Positions 37,720-52,500 of a stretch of DNA of 60,000 nucleotides are shown here, piece after piece. Below the pieces are notes generated by a model. It was not told the DNA's origin and ran no database searches. It worked only from the letters and a program-made list of their open reading frames with translations. The stretch lies in the NCBI RefSeq assembly GCF_964355755.1, contig NC_092676.1, forward strand, positions 7,548,288-7,608,287. Direction: 5' to 3'. A program made the translations under genes and the position numbers. Position 1 is the first letter of the stretch. Each line of letters starts with the position of its first letter. This DNA is from Antedon mediterranea (taxonomy: Eukaryota > Echinodermata > Crinoidea > Comatulida > Antedonidae).

Positions 37720-38110
37720 CACAACAGGCATAGAAATAAATTCCAAACCGAAAATTATTTAATTAATTTTTGAAACGATAAAGATGAGGAAATCTGTGAG
37801 AATGAGAAAAAGTCGCCCCAACCGAAGCTCGAACTCGGACCGTCTGCTTGATATGCAGTTGCCCTAACCATTAGACCACAGGGGCTTTCATGGTATTGCT
37901 CTTTAACTCGATTGGATAACGACCCTTTAACATTCTCGGCGTGGTACGGTTGGAACACAACTAGTCCTCAGTTGTACGCACGCGCACCAGAGATCAAATT
38001 GATACGCCCTCATCTATAATTCAGTATATTTATTCACTAAGCGGGATTTCGAGAGATACTTTTATATATATATATATAAACACAACAGGCATAGAAATAA
38101 ATTCCAAACC
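37720..38110 (-). repeat. tRNA-bearing repeat, inverted copy
   Basis: Reverse-complement copy of the 31.7-32.3 kb unit, including the GATACGCCCTCATCTA and GTTGTACGCACGCGCACCAGAG blocks. ACACAACAGGCATAGAAATA occurs at both its left (37720) and right (38080) edges, showing head-to-tail joining of units. Confidence 0.8.
37814..37885 (-). tRNA. tRNA-like sequence, anticodon ATC, third copy
   Basis: A 72-nt cloverleaf on the minus strand with the same anticodon loop as the 31.8-kb copy and a few changes in the T and D arms; a five-T run is kept (AAAAAGTCG on the plus strand). Likely the tRNA head of the repeat and not a cellular tRNA. Confidence 0.55.
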
Positions 38111-38760
38111 GCTCGTTGGTACAATGAAAATTATTTATATTTTATTAATATAAATATATAATATTAATAATACACATTATATAACACCTTAGTAGATTTC
38201 TGGCATTTGATTGGACGATCATGGGTCGCATGGCGTTCAATAGTACGCATCATTGAACGGTCGTTTAATAGTACTTTTTAGGGAAAAAAATCGCGTTTGG
38301 AAAATATTTTTGTTTATTAGTCACTGGTTGATAAACAGTGTCTTAGGCTGCTTTTGTGCTTTCTTTTGGCATCTCGTGACTATGATTTTATATTTTCTTC
38401 TTGCGTCATATTTGTTTAATTTGTTGATTTGTATTATATTTGTATTGTATCCTTTGCCTGAATAAATAATAATACTATTGCTTTTGACATACAACAGAAG
38501 ATGTGTGATAACTAGTATCACGACAGAAGTACATTTTTGGAGAGATACATGTACTAATTTAGACCAAAAAAGCATTTTTTGATTAGTAATCGATCGTTTT
38601 TATTATGTTGATTATTTAATGGGAACTTCTCTACAATATGTGGAATTGTTTGAAAAAAAATGAAGTACAACTACATTTTTGTACTGTTTCCTCGTTCAAC
38701 TCATGCCATTATTTGTACCATACACACACCAACATTCATTATTTACATATTCATTTTATT
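38110..38760. other. AT-rich spacer between genes A and B, no gene seen
   Basis: No recognised element or open frame of interest. Similarity between the two gene copies begins on its right side near 38760, in the gene B 3' region. Confidence 0.55.
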
Positions 38761-38875
38761 TATATTCATATCTTATTTTTTCTATAGATCTATATATTAA
38801 TACAGGGTCATTGACCAACATTTTGAAAATACAGAATAAATCCACATTACCATTAAATCCTTTTTTTTTTTTTTA

Positions 38876-40517
38876 TTATTTTCCAAAACAAGCATCGTCA
38901 CTGTCATAATCATCACTTTCTTTATCACTTTTATTTAGATAATCTTTTTCTGAATCGAATGGTATTGAATTTTTCTTATCACTAAGTTCTTCTGATGAAA
39001 CCCTTTCCTCATCATTCGATTCCTCAGATTCGGTTTCTGATTGATTCTCCACTAAGAAAGATAAATATTACATTTAAAATAAAAAAAATAAAAATAATAC
39101 GGTAATTTAAAATATTGTTGAAACAACGCAGACACAAACCAACCCTTTGATCTCCGGAGCTCAACATCCTGTAGTTGAACGATTTCTCTTTTATCGTGCT
39201 AGGATCATGATAATTAAGTCACGACAATCTATATAAACGAGCCTACACCTATTTGCTCAAAATCATTCTCATATAAAGACTCATTGAGTATTGTAATTAT
39301 TTATTTATCATGACTTGATATTCAGGAAGAGGAATAATTATAACGGTTTATTAAGCATATTCCCACAATAATTGTCTTGGTTCCTGTGGGACGCCGAAGC
39401 GCTCAATTTCTTTAATCAATCACAAGTGGCGGATCTCAATAGAGTAAAAATAAGATAGAAAATTAGCTTCCAAGCCAAAAAAAAAAAAAACTTGTTTTGC
39501 CTACCGGTATCTAATTCTGTAGTAGATTCTCCATGCAAATCAATGCAACTTACATCATCTATTGAAAAAACAATATAAATACGTATGAAAAGATGATTAT
39601 TTATATAATGAATGAGAACGCCCTAACCGAGATTCAAACCCGGAAGGTTCTGCTTGATATGCAAATGGCCATTAGACCACTTGGACTTTCATGGTATTGT
39701 TCGAACCCGATTAGATAACACTCTCGGCGTGGTACAGCGGAACAGCGCTAGTCCTTCAATTGTACGCACGCGCACAAGAGATCAAATTGATACGCCTTCA
39801 TCTAATCAGTTTTTATTCACGAAGCGGGATCTCCGAAGAGATACTTTATTACCATATAAACACAACAGGCAAAGAACACCCGGTAATATACTGAAAATTG
39901 ATGAATTAATTTGAAGCGATAAGATAATTAAATCTGTGAGAATGAGAAAGAAAAAAAGTCGCCCCAATCGAGATTCGAACCATTAAACTTTCATGGTATT
40001 GTTGAAACACGATTGGATAGCCAATATTTAACACTCTCGGCGTGGTACAGCGAAAAACTATTATAACACACAAAAAACACTTTGTTGACTTGTTTAGCAT
40101 TTCAATAAATTGCTTGTGACTTTAATATGATATTTATAAATGATTAATCACAATAAAACTCCACAATTTCAATACAATTTAAAACTGTTTCCATTTCATT
40201 AGTTAGTTTCATTAATTGAACAAACAGTGTATACAAACCAATCGTCGTATCTAGCGATAATTCACTTTCCTGTGAGTAGAAAAAAAAAAGAGTTATTAGA
40301 ATAAGCATTTTAATAAAGAATTCCTAAATGTCTGAGAGAGTTGGGGAAAATAGAGAGATTTAACTGGACAGTTATCATGGATATGACAATTACAAATACA
40401 GTAGTGCTCCGAATCTCTGCCTCATCACTAATAGTAAAAACTTCTACTTACAATTTTGGTGTCACGTGCTAATGTTTGAGAGGACAATGACGGATTGATT
40501 CTTCGAACTTGGTGCAT
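38876..40517 (-). CDS. Gene B acidic cytoplasmic tail (four exons)
   Basis: Exons 40452-40517 (MHQVRRINPSLSS), 40239-40269 (ESELSLDTTIG), 39505-39558 and the terminal 38876-39051. The last reads ENQSETESEESNDEERVSSE and SDKESDDYDSDDACFGK, stop. It is six codons shorter than in A. The homologue of A exon 35 would lie near 39303-39345, but both splice sites are gone there. Confidence 0.82.
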
Positions 40518-43500
40518 CTATAAATCAAAACATGAAATCGACTTTAATATGAAATTATGTAAATTTGAAATCACTAGACTTGTTTTTTCGCAAACATTCT
40601 CAGTGTACTTATAAATATATAAAGTGAAAATTACGTCAGAGTAGGGCAAAACAACTGACCAATTACTCCTGAAGCAAAACTACTTTACTTTAGTTACAAA
40701 AATGTATAATCTGAGGATGTTTATGTTTTAATACCTGTTGTAAACATACCTCGTAAGAACAGTAGCAATAGATGGCGACAATGATACCATTAGAAGCAAA
40801 AAGTAAACTGAATAATAGCCAGAATACGTATTCGTTATCCACCATTAGTGAAAACATCCAAGTACAGATAAGGAAAGGGAAAAGAAAACAACTGCATTTC
40901 AAACAGCGTCTACAGTACGGTAGAATAAAAGTAAATATCCGTTATTAATCCTCAATTAAACCCTGTAATAATAATAATAATAATAAGATTTTTATAGCGC
41001 ACATACCACTCCAGAGTGCTCAAGGCGCATTTAAAAATAAAAAAGAAATAAATCATACAAATTCTGGCAAATAAAATGCAATTTCTTTGGAGGGTCCCCA
41101 TCCGTTGTCATTCTGTCGCGGTCCCGGACCCCTACCTAGGTGACCAAACAAAGGAGCAGGATACACATTTGCCTTGCCACAGACGACCGGGTGCTCAGAG
41201 ACAACAACCAAGACAGAGGCACCCCAAAGAGAATGCTGGCCAGGAAAAGGTATACAAAACAATTCTAAGTCTAAACAACTTTAAGAAACCTCATGATTTC
41301 CATATGCCTTAATGAATAAATGTGTTTTTAATAATTTTTTAAAAGTATCAACAGTTTTGCAAAATCTTATAGAGCTCGGTAGAGCATTCCACAGACGAGG
41401 AGCAGTAACGGAGAATGCTGTCTACAATATCAAACTTCATGTGAAAAAAATTGATCTGCCCATATATGGACACGATGACATCATTCACTACCCACATTTT
41501 GGAAGTATCAGAATACATTGTTGTTATAATATATACTATAGAAATGATTCAAATATGTCACTTTTACCATACCGGGTTTACTTACCGTATTTGGGCTGCA
41601 ATATACTCTTTTCGTTTCATTTCATTGAATTTCGTTCGAAATATTATGATGATTAGAATCATCCTAATCTGTAATAAAGAAAAGAAATCAGAACACATCC
41701 CATATCTTCTTGTTTAGATCACAGGGTCTACATAGGTTATATGCTGTACCGTTGTAACTAACAGTTGTAAGCATAATATCATAGCAAAGACAAAAGAATG
41801 ATTTCTTACAAGAATCAGGGTCATTACTGGGAATATGAACGCAACTAAACTGCCAGTCTCAAATTTCAGCCAACATCTGAAATAAGTGATAAACATTGTG
41901 ATTATCTACTATGATGTAAAGAGGTGAGTTATTACAGTTATTACAGACATCACTTTATTTTATTTATTTTATTTTATTAAATTGAAACCAACAGCCGTAG
42001 CCTAATTACCGCCATTAACAGGTTTGATATTGCTAATTACAATTTTGAATTCAGTTTTTTCAGACTTTTAAATTTAGTCAACGTTAATTACATGAGATCA
42101 ATATATTAACAACGATATCTATCTATATTATTATCATTAATTTGCTTACCCACTTATTTCGTTATAACCATAGTGAATACCAAAGAATAAGCCTGATGTA
42201 CATGCGGCGCCTCCCCATCCGCAAAGTAGATACCCCGGTCTCTTGGATACAGTTAAGCCTTTTATTCGTGCTTTTGTTTTTAGCATGTAGAAGTATATGC
42301 ATTCAACAATCAACCACGTAAGGATGGACATGTAGAAAAAGTGTATTAGAACACCAAACGTGGTGCACAAAATCTATAGCAATAAACAGAAATAAACAGA
42401 GTTAGACCTAGTCATAATCAATGTTACTTTGTAATACTTATTTAGGAGATGGGATCAAAATGTTTTCTTATACGTACGCTGTAGTCCATTGTCTCTGAAC
42501 TGATGATAAATGTTACCGTTAACAACAATCCAGCAATTAACAAGTTACAATATATAAGGATTGACACAGGTCCCTTAAAAATGCCCCTGTAAATAAAAAG
42601 TAGACACAGTAGAGAATGGATCAATAATAAATATTCTTCAATCAAAAAACATGATTAATGTTAATGAATCTCACTACGGAAAAAATGTCTTACCAAGTAA
42701 AATGAATAAATTTCAAAACGTATATACTCGCGATTATTGAGATAAGACAGAGTAGATAAATGCCCATACGTTCTCCTAAGCGTTTAAAATCAAAATCCTA
42801 CAAAGAAAAACAGTTTTGATATTAAATAAAATAGTGATAATACCAGGAAAGAATGAACTTGCATTCACTCTTCACTGATAATACATTATATTATTGGTAA
42901 CTCTTAAATATTCATATTTTTTATTTTTCTTGAAAGTACGTGGATATATTATGCAACTCAGAGGTTAGGCAAAAAACTTAGACTTAGCAAAAGACGGCGT
43001 GCTACTTGATATTTCAGCCAATATTGAAGATATAATTAGCTCGAGATTTGGGTAAGTTTTTGTGACATTACCAAACCAATCGAATTTCCTGAAAATTAAT
43101 AGGCATGGTCTATGTGTAGTTGTAAAAACACTTCAAAAAGATAATTGGAAATTGTTGACGTTTGTGCAAATAAACATACAAACAAACAAAGTAAATATAT
43201 GAAAAAGACAAAATAATCCAATGTAACGTACGCTATATTTTTCAGTTGGTACAAATATACCGAACGTGGTGGTGTGGTCACAATGGCATTCAACTGGTGA
43301 CATTATCTCAATGACATCAGTGCGCCTACATCCCGATGTAGACCATTTACTAAAATAAAACAAACATTGAAGATGTAAGTAATTGTGTCTTCAAAGATGC
43401 CTTCATATGCACTGCACTTTTAGGCGTATGAGCAGAAAATAAATATATATGGACTGTATGGCAGACAATCATACCTTCTGTCTTCATCCCAAAAGCTGCA

Positions 43501-46500
43501 TACAGCATGCTCCTTGTTGTATAGTTCGTATTCATTTATTTTCTGAGAATGATAAACGTAAACACTTCAACATCATCGTCATGATCAATGGAAAATTATG
43601 ATTAATTCTACACACAAGACAATATTTTGTTTAAGCGTCTCCGCGTTAACATACAGGAGAACCTTGGGGACCCATAAGTGTTCCTTTTTCTGATAAAATA
43701 GGCTCAAGTTAAAATATATGCAAGCCTAATTCAATTAACTAAAGATAATTGTATTTTATTTGTTGCTTTATCCAGAAGTTATCCAGATGGCACTAAAATG
43801 CACCACAGCGTTAATATTTTGAGTAGAAGATTTTTAATTCTTTAAAAGACACATGTTATTAAGTATTGAAATTGGGGTTTTTCTTTTCAGATATGTACAT
43901 TGCAATGGCCTTGTTACATACTGTGTATAATTCCATAGAATAGTCAACAGCTACTGAGTATTTTGATGTGTTTAATGCTACCGTGCACGTGATCAGGCCA
44001 GTGGCCAGCTCATACGGAACAGGTACGATGTATTCACTGTTGCAAAGAAGAAAAAGGATTATTTATATCCATAGAAATTTCGTTAATTAAAAGTCTAGCT
44101 ATTTTTTACTTGTTGATTAGTTTGTTCAGTTCAATGGGATATCATATCTTTCTGTAAGTTGGCACATTATTACCGTATTTTTTTATAGATATAAGTTAAT
44201 GTCAAACATATTCATTCCTAAAGAATGTACAGTATTTATTTTAATTTTAAAATACATGATATTAATTACGTACGCTTCATTTTCGTCAAAAGTCACCGAT
44301 GATTTTTCATTCCCGTCACTTTCTTCAAACACTGTTTGGTCGTAATATGATACTACCATATATGCCGTTTCTGAAGGAAAGAATATTAGAGACTGTTCAT
44401 TTTCCTATCGAGTCGAAAAGTCATTAGTCATGCATGGAAACATGCGAAGAGTGACTATTATGGAAACAATAGTTAATAATAAATGGAGAGGAAGTCCGCA
44501 TAGAAAATGAAAAAGAGTTGAAGGCGGTAACATCATCACGTAATCTGCGTTCTAGTGATACGCTGCTTCTACATTAGCCTAGTCTCACCGCTCATGGGGA
44601 GACAGAACTTTTTTCCGTTACTGCTCCTCGTCTATGGAATGCTCTACCGCGCTCTATAAGATTTTGCAAAACGGTTGTTTCTTAAATGTTTTATACTTAA
44701 AATTGTATAGTGTACTTTTTCCGGGCCAGCTTTATCTTTGGGGTGCCTCTGTCTTGGTTGTTGTCACTGAGCACCCGGTCGTCTGTGGGAAGGTAAATGT
44801 GTTTCTTGCTCTTTTCTTTAGTCACCGAGGTAGGGGTCCGGGACCGCGACAGGACGAGAACGGATGGGGACCCTCCAAAGAAATCGCATTTTATCTGTCA
44901 GGAATTTGTATGATTTGTTTTTTATTTTAAATGCGCCTTGAGCACTTTTGAGTGGTATGTGTGCTATAAAAAATTATCATTATCATTTTTATTATTATTA
45001 TTATTTATCATGGTTTGAAATTTAAATTAAAGACCAATGGTTAGGTAATACTGTAATATAAGCAACTTACCGGGAACATTTCCCGCTGAACTCGGATCAA
45101 TTCTCAGAAATCCTATGTCGTTTTTTCCAATCTTTTTGGCATTATCCGTTTCTGTATCTAAAACATTTTCTTTGGGTTGAATATGAAACGACCAGACACG
45201 ATTCTTAGTGAACGCGATGTTTGATGCTACAAAAAAGAATTGCACGACTTTTACGCTACTACATTTTTTTTTTCTTTTATTTAAAACATATTTACACAGG
45301 ATAAAAACATATCGGGTATAGATATTGCACATACGGTTCTGTTTTTTAGCAATAGATATGATTAAAAATAAAAACTTACAATAAAACTTTAAAGGCTCAT
45401 ATTTTTTTTGGGGAGGGGTAAAGTATTATAGCTTGTTTGTTTATTTGACCTTCCTCCACACTCCTTTTTACTATATCTACATATAGCATATTACTATGTT
45501 GCAATGTTTTATTGTAGTGTGGAAAAACAAATAAAGAAAGAATACATCTTAAATAGAGTTTCCTGTGTAAATGTGGACAAATCAACTACTGTATAATATT
45601 AGGAAAAGGTGAAAATGTTTATAAATAATCTAATGGAAAGGAAGGAATCTAATGAAATCTTACCAACTGATTCTGACGATCTTTTCCATGTTGAATTCGT
45701 TTCTCTAGTTGCAATTACTGTCAAGATTTTCTCAGACGCATGTACAATATCAATTTGTTCCACCATGTTCTATAAATTTTGTAACAAATAAATTATATTT
45801 CCACAATTAAATCATAACATACTCGATAAGAAAAATCAAACGATTTGTTACGTAAAACAGTTAGTAAGTACATTTTGTGGACACATTAAAATAAGAGATT
45901 TGATCCCATTTATAGCGAGTAAGTTATAACTTAACTTAATTCTTAATAAAACGTTGTTTAATTGTAACTAAAAACACATCTTACCTTCTTATGAGCTAGA
46001 ACAGTGGTTGTCACGTTAACGGTCTCCTTTTGAAATAATGACAACAATAAATAAAATTAATTAAAAAATAATTACAATAATTAAATATGTAAAATTGTAA
46101 CTAACGATATATTTGTATATACTTAAACAAGGCACACTGATGTTTCGATCAATATGTTTTGACTATTATAGATTTTATCGACAATTTGAGGTGTTGCGCC
46201 ACTGATGCAAAAGTAAACTTACTATAAAAATAAACTTAGTTCACATGGTATTCATGCGATAGTTATAAGCTAGGCCTATCAGTTTGTTTTTATTTCCCAC
46301 CTCTGTCATAATGCCTACTTCCCTATTTCCTATTAATGTCGTAGTTTCGGAAATAGTTAACAAAGTCATCTGCAAGTTGTCTATTTCATCTTCACTCAAT
46401 GGTCTATACTTTTTCCGTTCGGTTGCAATGGCTGATATTTCCAAGATATCAACATCATCTGTCTTGTTATAAAGCTGTTGAAACAAACAGGATATTTTTA

Positions 46501-49500
46501 TAATTAACTTTCTCTTTTTTCATACTTACTTAAGATTGCAGCACCAGAGTGGAGTGGACGTGGTAGTGAGCATTCTGCAAATGTATACTATAAAATACAC
46601 ATTTCTCTGTGACGTCTAAATTTCTACACTATAAAACTAGTTTGACAAAAAAAAAAGGTGTGAAATGCCCAAATATGGTAGTGATATCCCCCAATATGGT
46701 GCTGATATGACATTATCATGTCCATATATCACAATTTGTTGTCATATAAGGTTTAATAGGGTAGACAGAGCTTAAATGCTAAAACACCAGGCAGCTGCGT
46801 GTTGCAAAAGAGACGGGAGCAAATTATGTTGTTTTAATTGTAGGCCTTACTGCAAATTCTTAATAAGGAGTTTTCCTATTAAAGGCACAGACTAAAACTA
46901 AAAGATGTGACTCAGGTCTCTGTACCTAGACCACCATTGTTTTTTGTATAGTATATAAGATTTATATTTATTTTCAGTAAACAAATGCCATTATTCATAC
47001 CATGACTCGTAGGTCACTGAAGGCAATTCGGATAGTGACCGTAAACGTATGTGTCTGGATGTTTCCACTTTCATCAGTAGCTGTGTAAATCACTTCGGTG
47101 ACCCCAACAGAAAATACATCTCCTGGGTCGTGAGTGGATTCTAGCAGGGGTAATGCTCCTGAGTTGTCATCCGGGTATGGTGGAGCCCATTCAACTGTTA
47201 CATTTGAATAGATTGAATCTATAAACATCTGAATGTCTTCAGTGAAATTCGTAAAGTACGGCACATCTACGTCTATTTAAAATGAAGAATTTGAAGCTAA
47301 GTACAGTTAAAAAGAATAGCGGGGTAGGTAAATAGCAAACGCAGGAAATAAATAAAATAACACAACAGGAGATTGTTAGATATTTATTATTAAACAGAAC
47401 ATTACCAATGGGTTGTTTATATAGAACATAATTAGGAAGAACGGAAAATAGACAAAAGATGCATCATGTTGTGGAAATAGATAATACAAGAGGTTAAAAT
47501 GGTTGGATGACAGGTAAATAGCCATTAATCATAAATATGTTGAAATGTATAATAGAAAAACAAGAAATTACCATTAACAGTAATTGTGAATTGACAAAGC
47601 TCAACATTCCCAGCCCCATCGACTGCGGTGTATGTTACTAAAGTATCGTATAAAGGGAAAATATCACCAGGATTGGCATCCGAGGTTACATGTGGTGGAA
47701 CCTCAGAATTATCGTGCCATGTTGTTATAAACCAAGTTACATTTGCATAAGCAGTTCCTGGAATATTGTCTACATCAAAGTCTAAGGTGCAGTTTGTAAA
47801 ATAAGGCTTTTCAACATCTGAATCAAAACGAAATATATATTATTATGTGTACACAACAACTTTTCAAGAAAAAAAATGGGTGTACGCTTTGAAAACAAAC
47901 TTTAAAAACGTTACAACGTTACCTATAACAGTTATATTAAATTGACAATCCTGAAAATTCATCGCTCTATCTGTTGCATTATAAATTACAGTCGTTCCTC
48001 CAAGACGAAACACGTCATTCGGATTGTAGTTCGATACGATTTCATGAACACCAACGTTATCGGTGACATTTGGTAACTGCCACGTCACGTTTACGTATGG
48101 CGATCTGTACCATGTTGGTATGACTATATCAGTAGGACAGTAAATGAAGACAGGAGATTCTCGATCTGAAATAGAAAAAGTCGAAATACACTGTAAAAAC
48201 TAAACAGGCAATTTTCAAAAATCTTCTACTTTATTATGCCATAGAATTGATGATGATTATTATTTAAAATAACCTTTAACCTTACCTAAGACAAGTATAC
48301 TAAAAGTAAACCACTCAATATTTCCTGATTGGTCAATAGCTGTATACGTCACGTCCGTTAATCCTACATAGAATAAATCACCTGGAGAGTAGGTTGATGT
48401 GACGTTCAGAGGTTCACCAGAATTATCCCAAACATCAACAACTACCCAATTGACATGCGCAAAGTTCACGCTGACTTCCGTGAAAACGGTAATATTTGCA
48501 GTTAAGTTGAAGAAAACTGGAACTTCAGTATCTGATTACAAAAAAAGTGAAATGTAAGGTCTCGTTTACACTAGAAAATCTTTGCAAAACTCCGAGTTTG
48601 AAACGGGAGAAGCCTAGTCTACACATGAAAACTACCGTTTGTACATTCTGAGTTTGCTACAGTAATTTTTGAAGAAGTTCTTTAAAACTAGTCATGTCAC
48701 TCTGGAGGTTCACATGACTACAAAGACTGATTTGATGGGCTGGTTTTCGACAAATAGAAACTAGTTATCTGCAATTTGCCAACTGGTTTACACTAACAAA
48801 CATTTGCAATGATTTAGTGCCAGACTCGGAGGTTGCTGAAATATTGCTGTTTGACAAAGTGTGTCAACAGATCTACACTACCAAGGCCATGATATCCAGT
48901 AAGCAAGGGATGTTTTTAAAAATGTTTACTAGTCCTAAAATAACAAAAAAAATGTTCACCTAGTACAGTTATATTGAAGGAAAACTGATTGACGTTCTTA
49001 AATATATCATACGCCCAATAAGTCACAGTTGTGTCTCCTATCGGAAATGTCGTATTTGGTTGATGAGTTGAATTCACAAACACCTCTTCCATAGAATTAT
49101 CGAATACAGTCGGAATAATCCATTCCATTAGAGCATGAGGCTGGCGTGAGTCTGTTTCTACTATTGTACTATTAGGTTGACTGGTGAATAAAGGAATTTC
49201 TTCATCTGCAAATAGCATTAATTACACTTAATTATACTGTATACAGGCTCATTTACACTAGGACGATAACGATCGACGATAAATAGACAAATATGCATTT
49301 TTCATACATAAAACAAAAGAAATATAAAAACTTTTTTATTCTAGAACAATAGAATAACCATTTATGCTTCCTTTGATGAAAATGATATTTTCACACGTCC
49401 AATAAAATGAAGTCTTGATTAGTAAGAGCAATAATATCGTGACAATAGAACGATTTTATTGTTTTTATTTATAATGACGTCATTTGATTAGAATTTTAAA

Positions 49501-52500
49501 AATATTATTTTTATCAAAGACAGCATAAATGATTATCCTATAGTTCAAAAACGAAAATCTTGCTAATTTTTTTTGTTTTATGTAATAAGCAATAAAAATA
49601 ATTCTGCAAAAAAACATTAAAATAATTCCAAATTACCTAAAATTGCAATATAGAACGTATGTATAGCATAATTTCCAGCATCGTCGGTGGCAACACAGTT
49701 AACAGTATAGTTGCCAAACCTGAAGATATGTCCTGGGACGTACGTGCAGTTAATGATAGGGATCTCTTCTGAGTTGTCTCGTGCAATATCTGTTACAGAC
49801 CACCAGACAGGTGATGTTGGCAAGCCCGGGTTTGTGTTTAACACAAGGTTATGAGATCCATTGAAGAAAATTGGATCTTCTGAATCTAAAAAAATATATA
49901 ACGGAGAATATATATTATTATTCTTTAGAATAAGAGTTGGTTAGGTCAGGTTCATATTCTTGATTCAGGTAAGGTTGTGATTCTTGGTTAGGATCAGGTT
50001 GAGATTGGGATGTTGTTCTGCTCATTTTCAGATTCCTAGTTCAGGTCAAGTTGTGATTCCTGATCAGGGTCAGGTTGAGATTGCGATTTCTCGTTCTTGT
50101 CTGGTTCAGGTTCCATTTCCTGATTCAGGTGAGGTTCTGATTTCTGGTTAGGGTGCGGTTTAGGTTGCGACTTCTGGTTCTGGTCAGGTTCAGGTTCCAA
50201 TTTCTGGTTCTGATCAGTTCCAATTTCTGGTTCAGGTCAGGTTCTGATTCCTGGTTAGAGTCAGGTTCAAGGTTGCGATTCCTGGTTAGGGTCAGGCTCA
50301 GGTTAGGGTTAGGATTTCTGGTTCTCCAATTCCAAATCGCCGTAACACAGAACAATCAATGTTAACAATCTGACTACAGGATAAATAATATAATGTGAGA
50401 CGGTGTCTTATTAGATATAATTTTCAAAATCTTACCAAAAATTGTTATTGAAAAATTACATTGTGCCTCGTTGCCACTTAAATCAGTGGCAATGTAAGTC
50501 ACTTCATGAATTCCAAGTCGAAAGACGTCGTTTGAATAAAAACTTTGGTTTACTACTAATGGACTCGCACCGGAGTTGTCTGATGCTGTAGGGTCGCTCC
50601 AGACAACGTTAGTTGTAGGTAGAAAAGCGTCTGCCGGCAAGGAAATGTCGTCAGGACAGCCAGAAAACACTGGAGATTCAGTATCTTTGATATTAAAAAT
50701 TTTAAAAAGAATTAAATATGGCCTTACAATATTATATTTTTATAATGCATGATAATATTGGGATTTAATCAATTGATCGGAAAATAAATTTTTACTGTAT
50801 ACAATAATAATTAGCTTTTTAAAAAGTGTTCTAAAATCAAGTTATGTACTATGTTGCGATAAATCTGACCCCTGACCTATGACTGTCACGGTAAATCCAC
50901 ATGTTGCACTGTTTCCAGCATGGTGATATGTTCCCAAGTTACATGCCGTGCTGGAAATCACTGCACTGCAAAAGATGCTGTATTACGGATTTGGGACAAA
51001 TATTTTCAAATGTGGAAATACAGCACAGCACAAAGGATGATGAAAAATCACCAATATCTCAAGCGAAGGAAAAATACATTTGATGTTTCACTTCACTTTA
51101 TTCCAAGTCATATTTTTTTCACTTAAATTTTTTTTAAGAATGCTAATAATATGGAAAGGAATTGGGCAACCGAGACTCGAACTCGAACCGTCTGCTTGAT
51201 ATGCAGTTGCCCTAACCATTTGACCACTGGGGCTTTCATGGTATTGTTCAAACTCGATTGGATAGCGACTCTTTAACATTCTCGGCGTGGTACGGCGGAA
51301 CAGCACTAGTCCTTAGTTGTACTCACGCGCAACAGAGTATATATATATATATATATATATAATAGTTTGTGTAAATAATAATACGTAATGATGATTAATT
51401 TTTTTTCTCTGAAAATAAGACAGATTTGATTAGATTATTCCACACCTTAGACCCAGAAAATTAAGAGAAGCCTTGACGGTCAACATTTGTATGCTTCAGA
51501 TCTATAACAAGATTGTTTTTATTTCGCGTGTTATAATCATGATAAGAATCGAAGGTGTGGAAAAATCCATCAAATAACTGATTGATGACTGACTGATTGT
51601 AGAAGAACATTAAGTTTGCTACATTTTTTCATATAGATCGAATAATATGTTTAAAGTATTAGTTTTATTGAATAATGGAAAAGATGGATGTAGGTAGTGG
51701 ACTTTACATTTCGCTCTGTGTCAAGTGTAAAAGTTACCACCTTGCTTGCCAACGTGATGTTCGAGCGTACATACGTCATAATGTTTGAGACGTAACACAA
51801 GTGATTTGACTAATCGCCAAGGATTATTCCTGTCGCTTTTCATTGGTCCACTCGCTTGCCTTGCGTCTACTGTAAGGTATTTGTCATTATTGATTGAAGA
51901 AAAAGTTGGTGTATTTTCCTTTAAACATACCTTCTACATATACTGTGAATTTGCAATAGCCAGTAGCTCCGCTATGCGTTGCTGAGATCTCTACTAGTGT
52001 TGTTCCAAGAATGAATTGATCTCCAGGTTGGTGTGAACTGGTAATCGGAACGTTTTGGTCTTCAAGAGTTACGACTGGAGGGGTCCATGTTGCAGTGGCG
52101 TAGTCAACACCACTTTCGGTTTCCATAACTATGTTGCTGGGACAAGATTGTTCCAATGCGGCAGCAAAATCAGGTGAAGGCCCACTACTGACAACTTTAA
52201 AAACATTTAAACAACAGATATTTCAGGATCAACCGGTTCGTATTTGGAGAATAATAATTACTGACACAATAAATATTGATTATATCATAAACGATATTAC
52301 ATGGCATACATTGTTACATTGTGGTACAAAATAATTTTACATTAATTTTCAACAATTGAGATATTGGCCCCTTTATCGGGGGATTGAAGCGTAATCAAAG
52401 TATATTATTTACACAAATAGTTAGTTACCATGTTTGCATATACCGCAATATCCAGCATTACACGAAACTTCTTCCCAGTGATAGCTTCTGCTTCTGTCAA

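Noticed and set aside
41076-41312. Plus-strand frame in gene B intron as a host exon
   Set aside because: The minus strand here is the 3' end of an L2/CR1-like LINE that recurs inverted at 44.56-45.01 kb.
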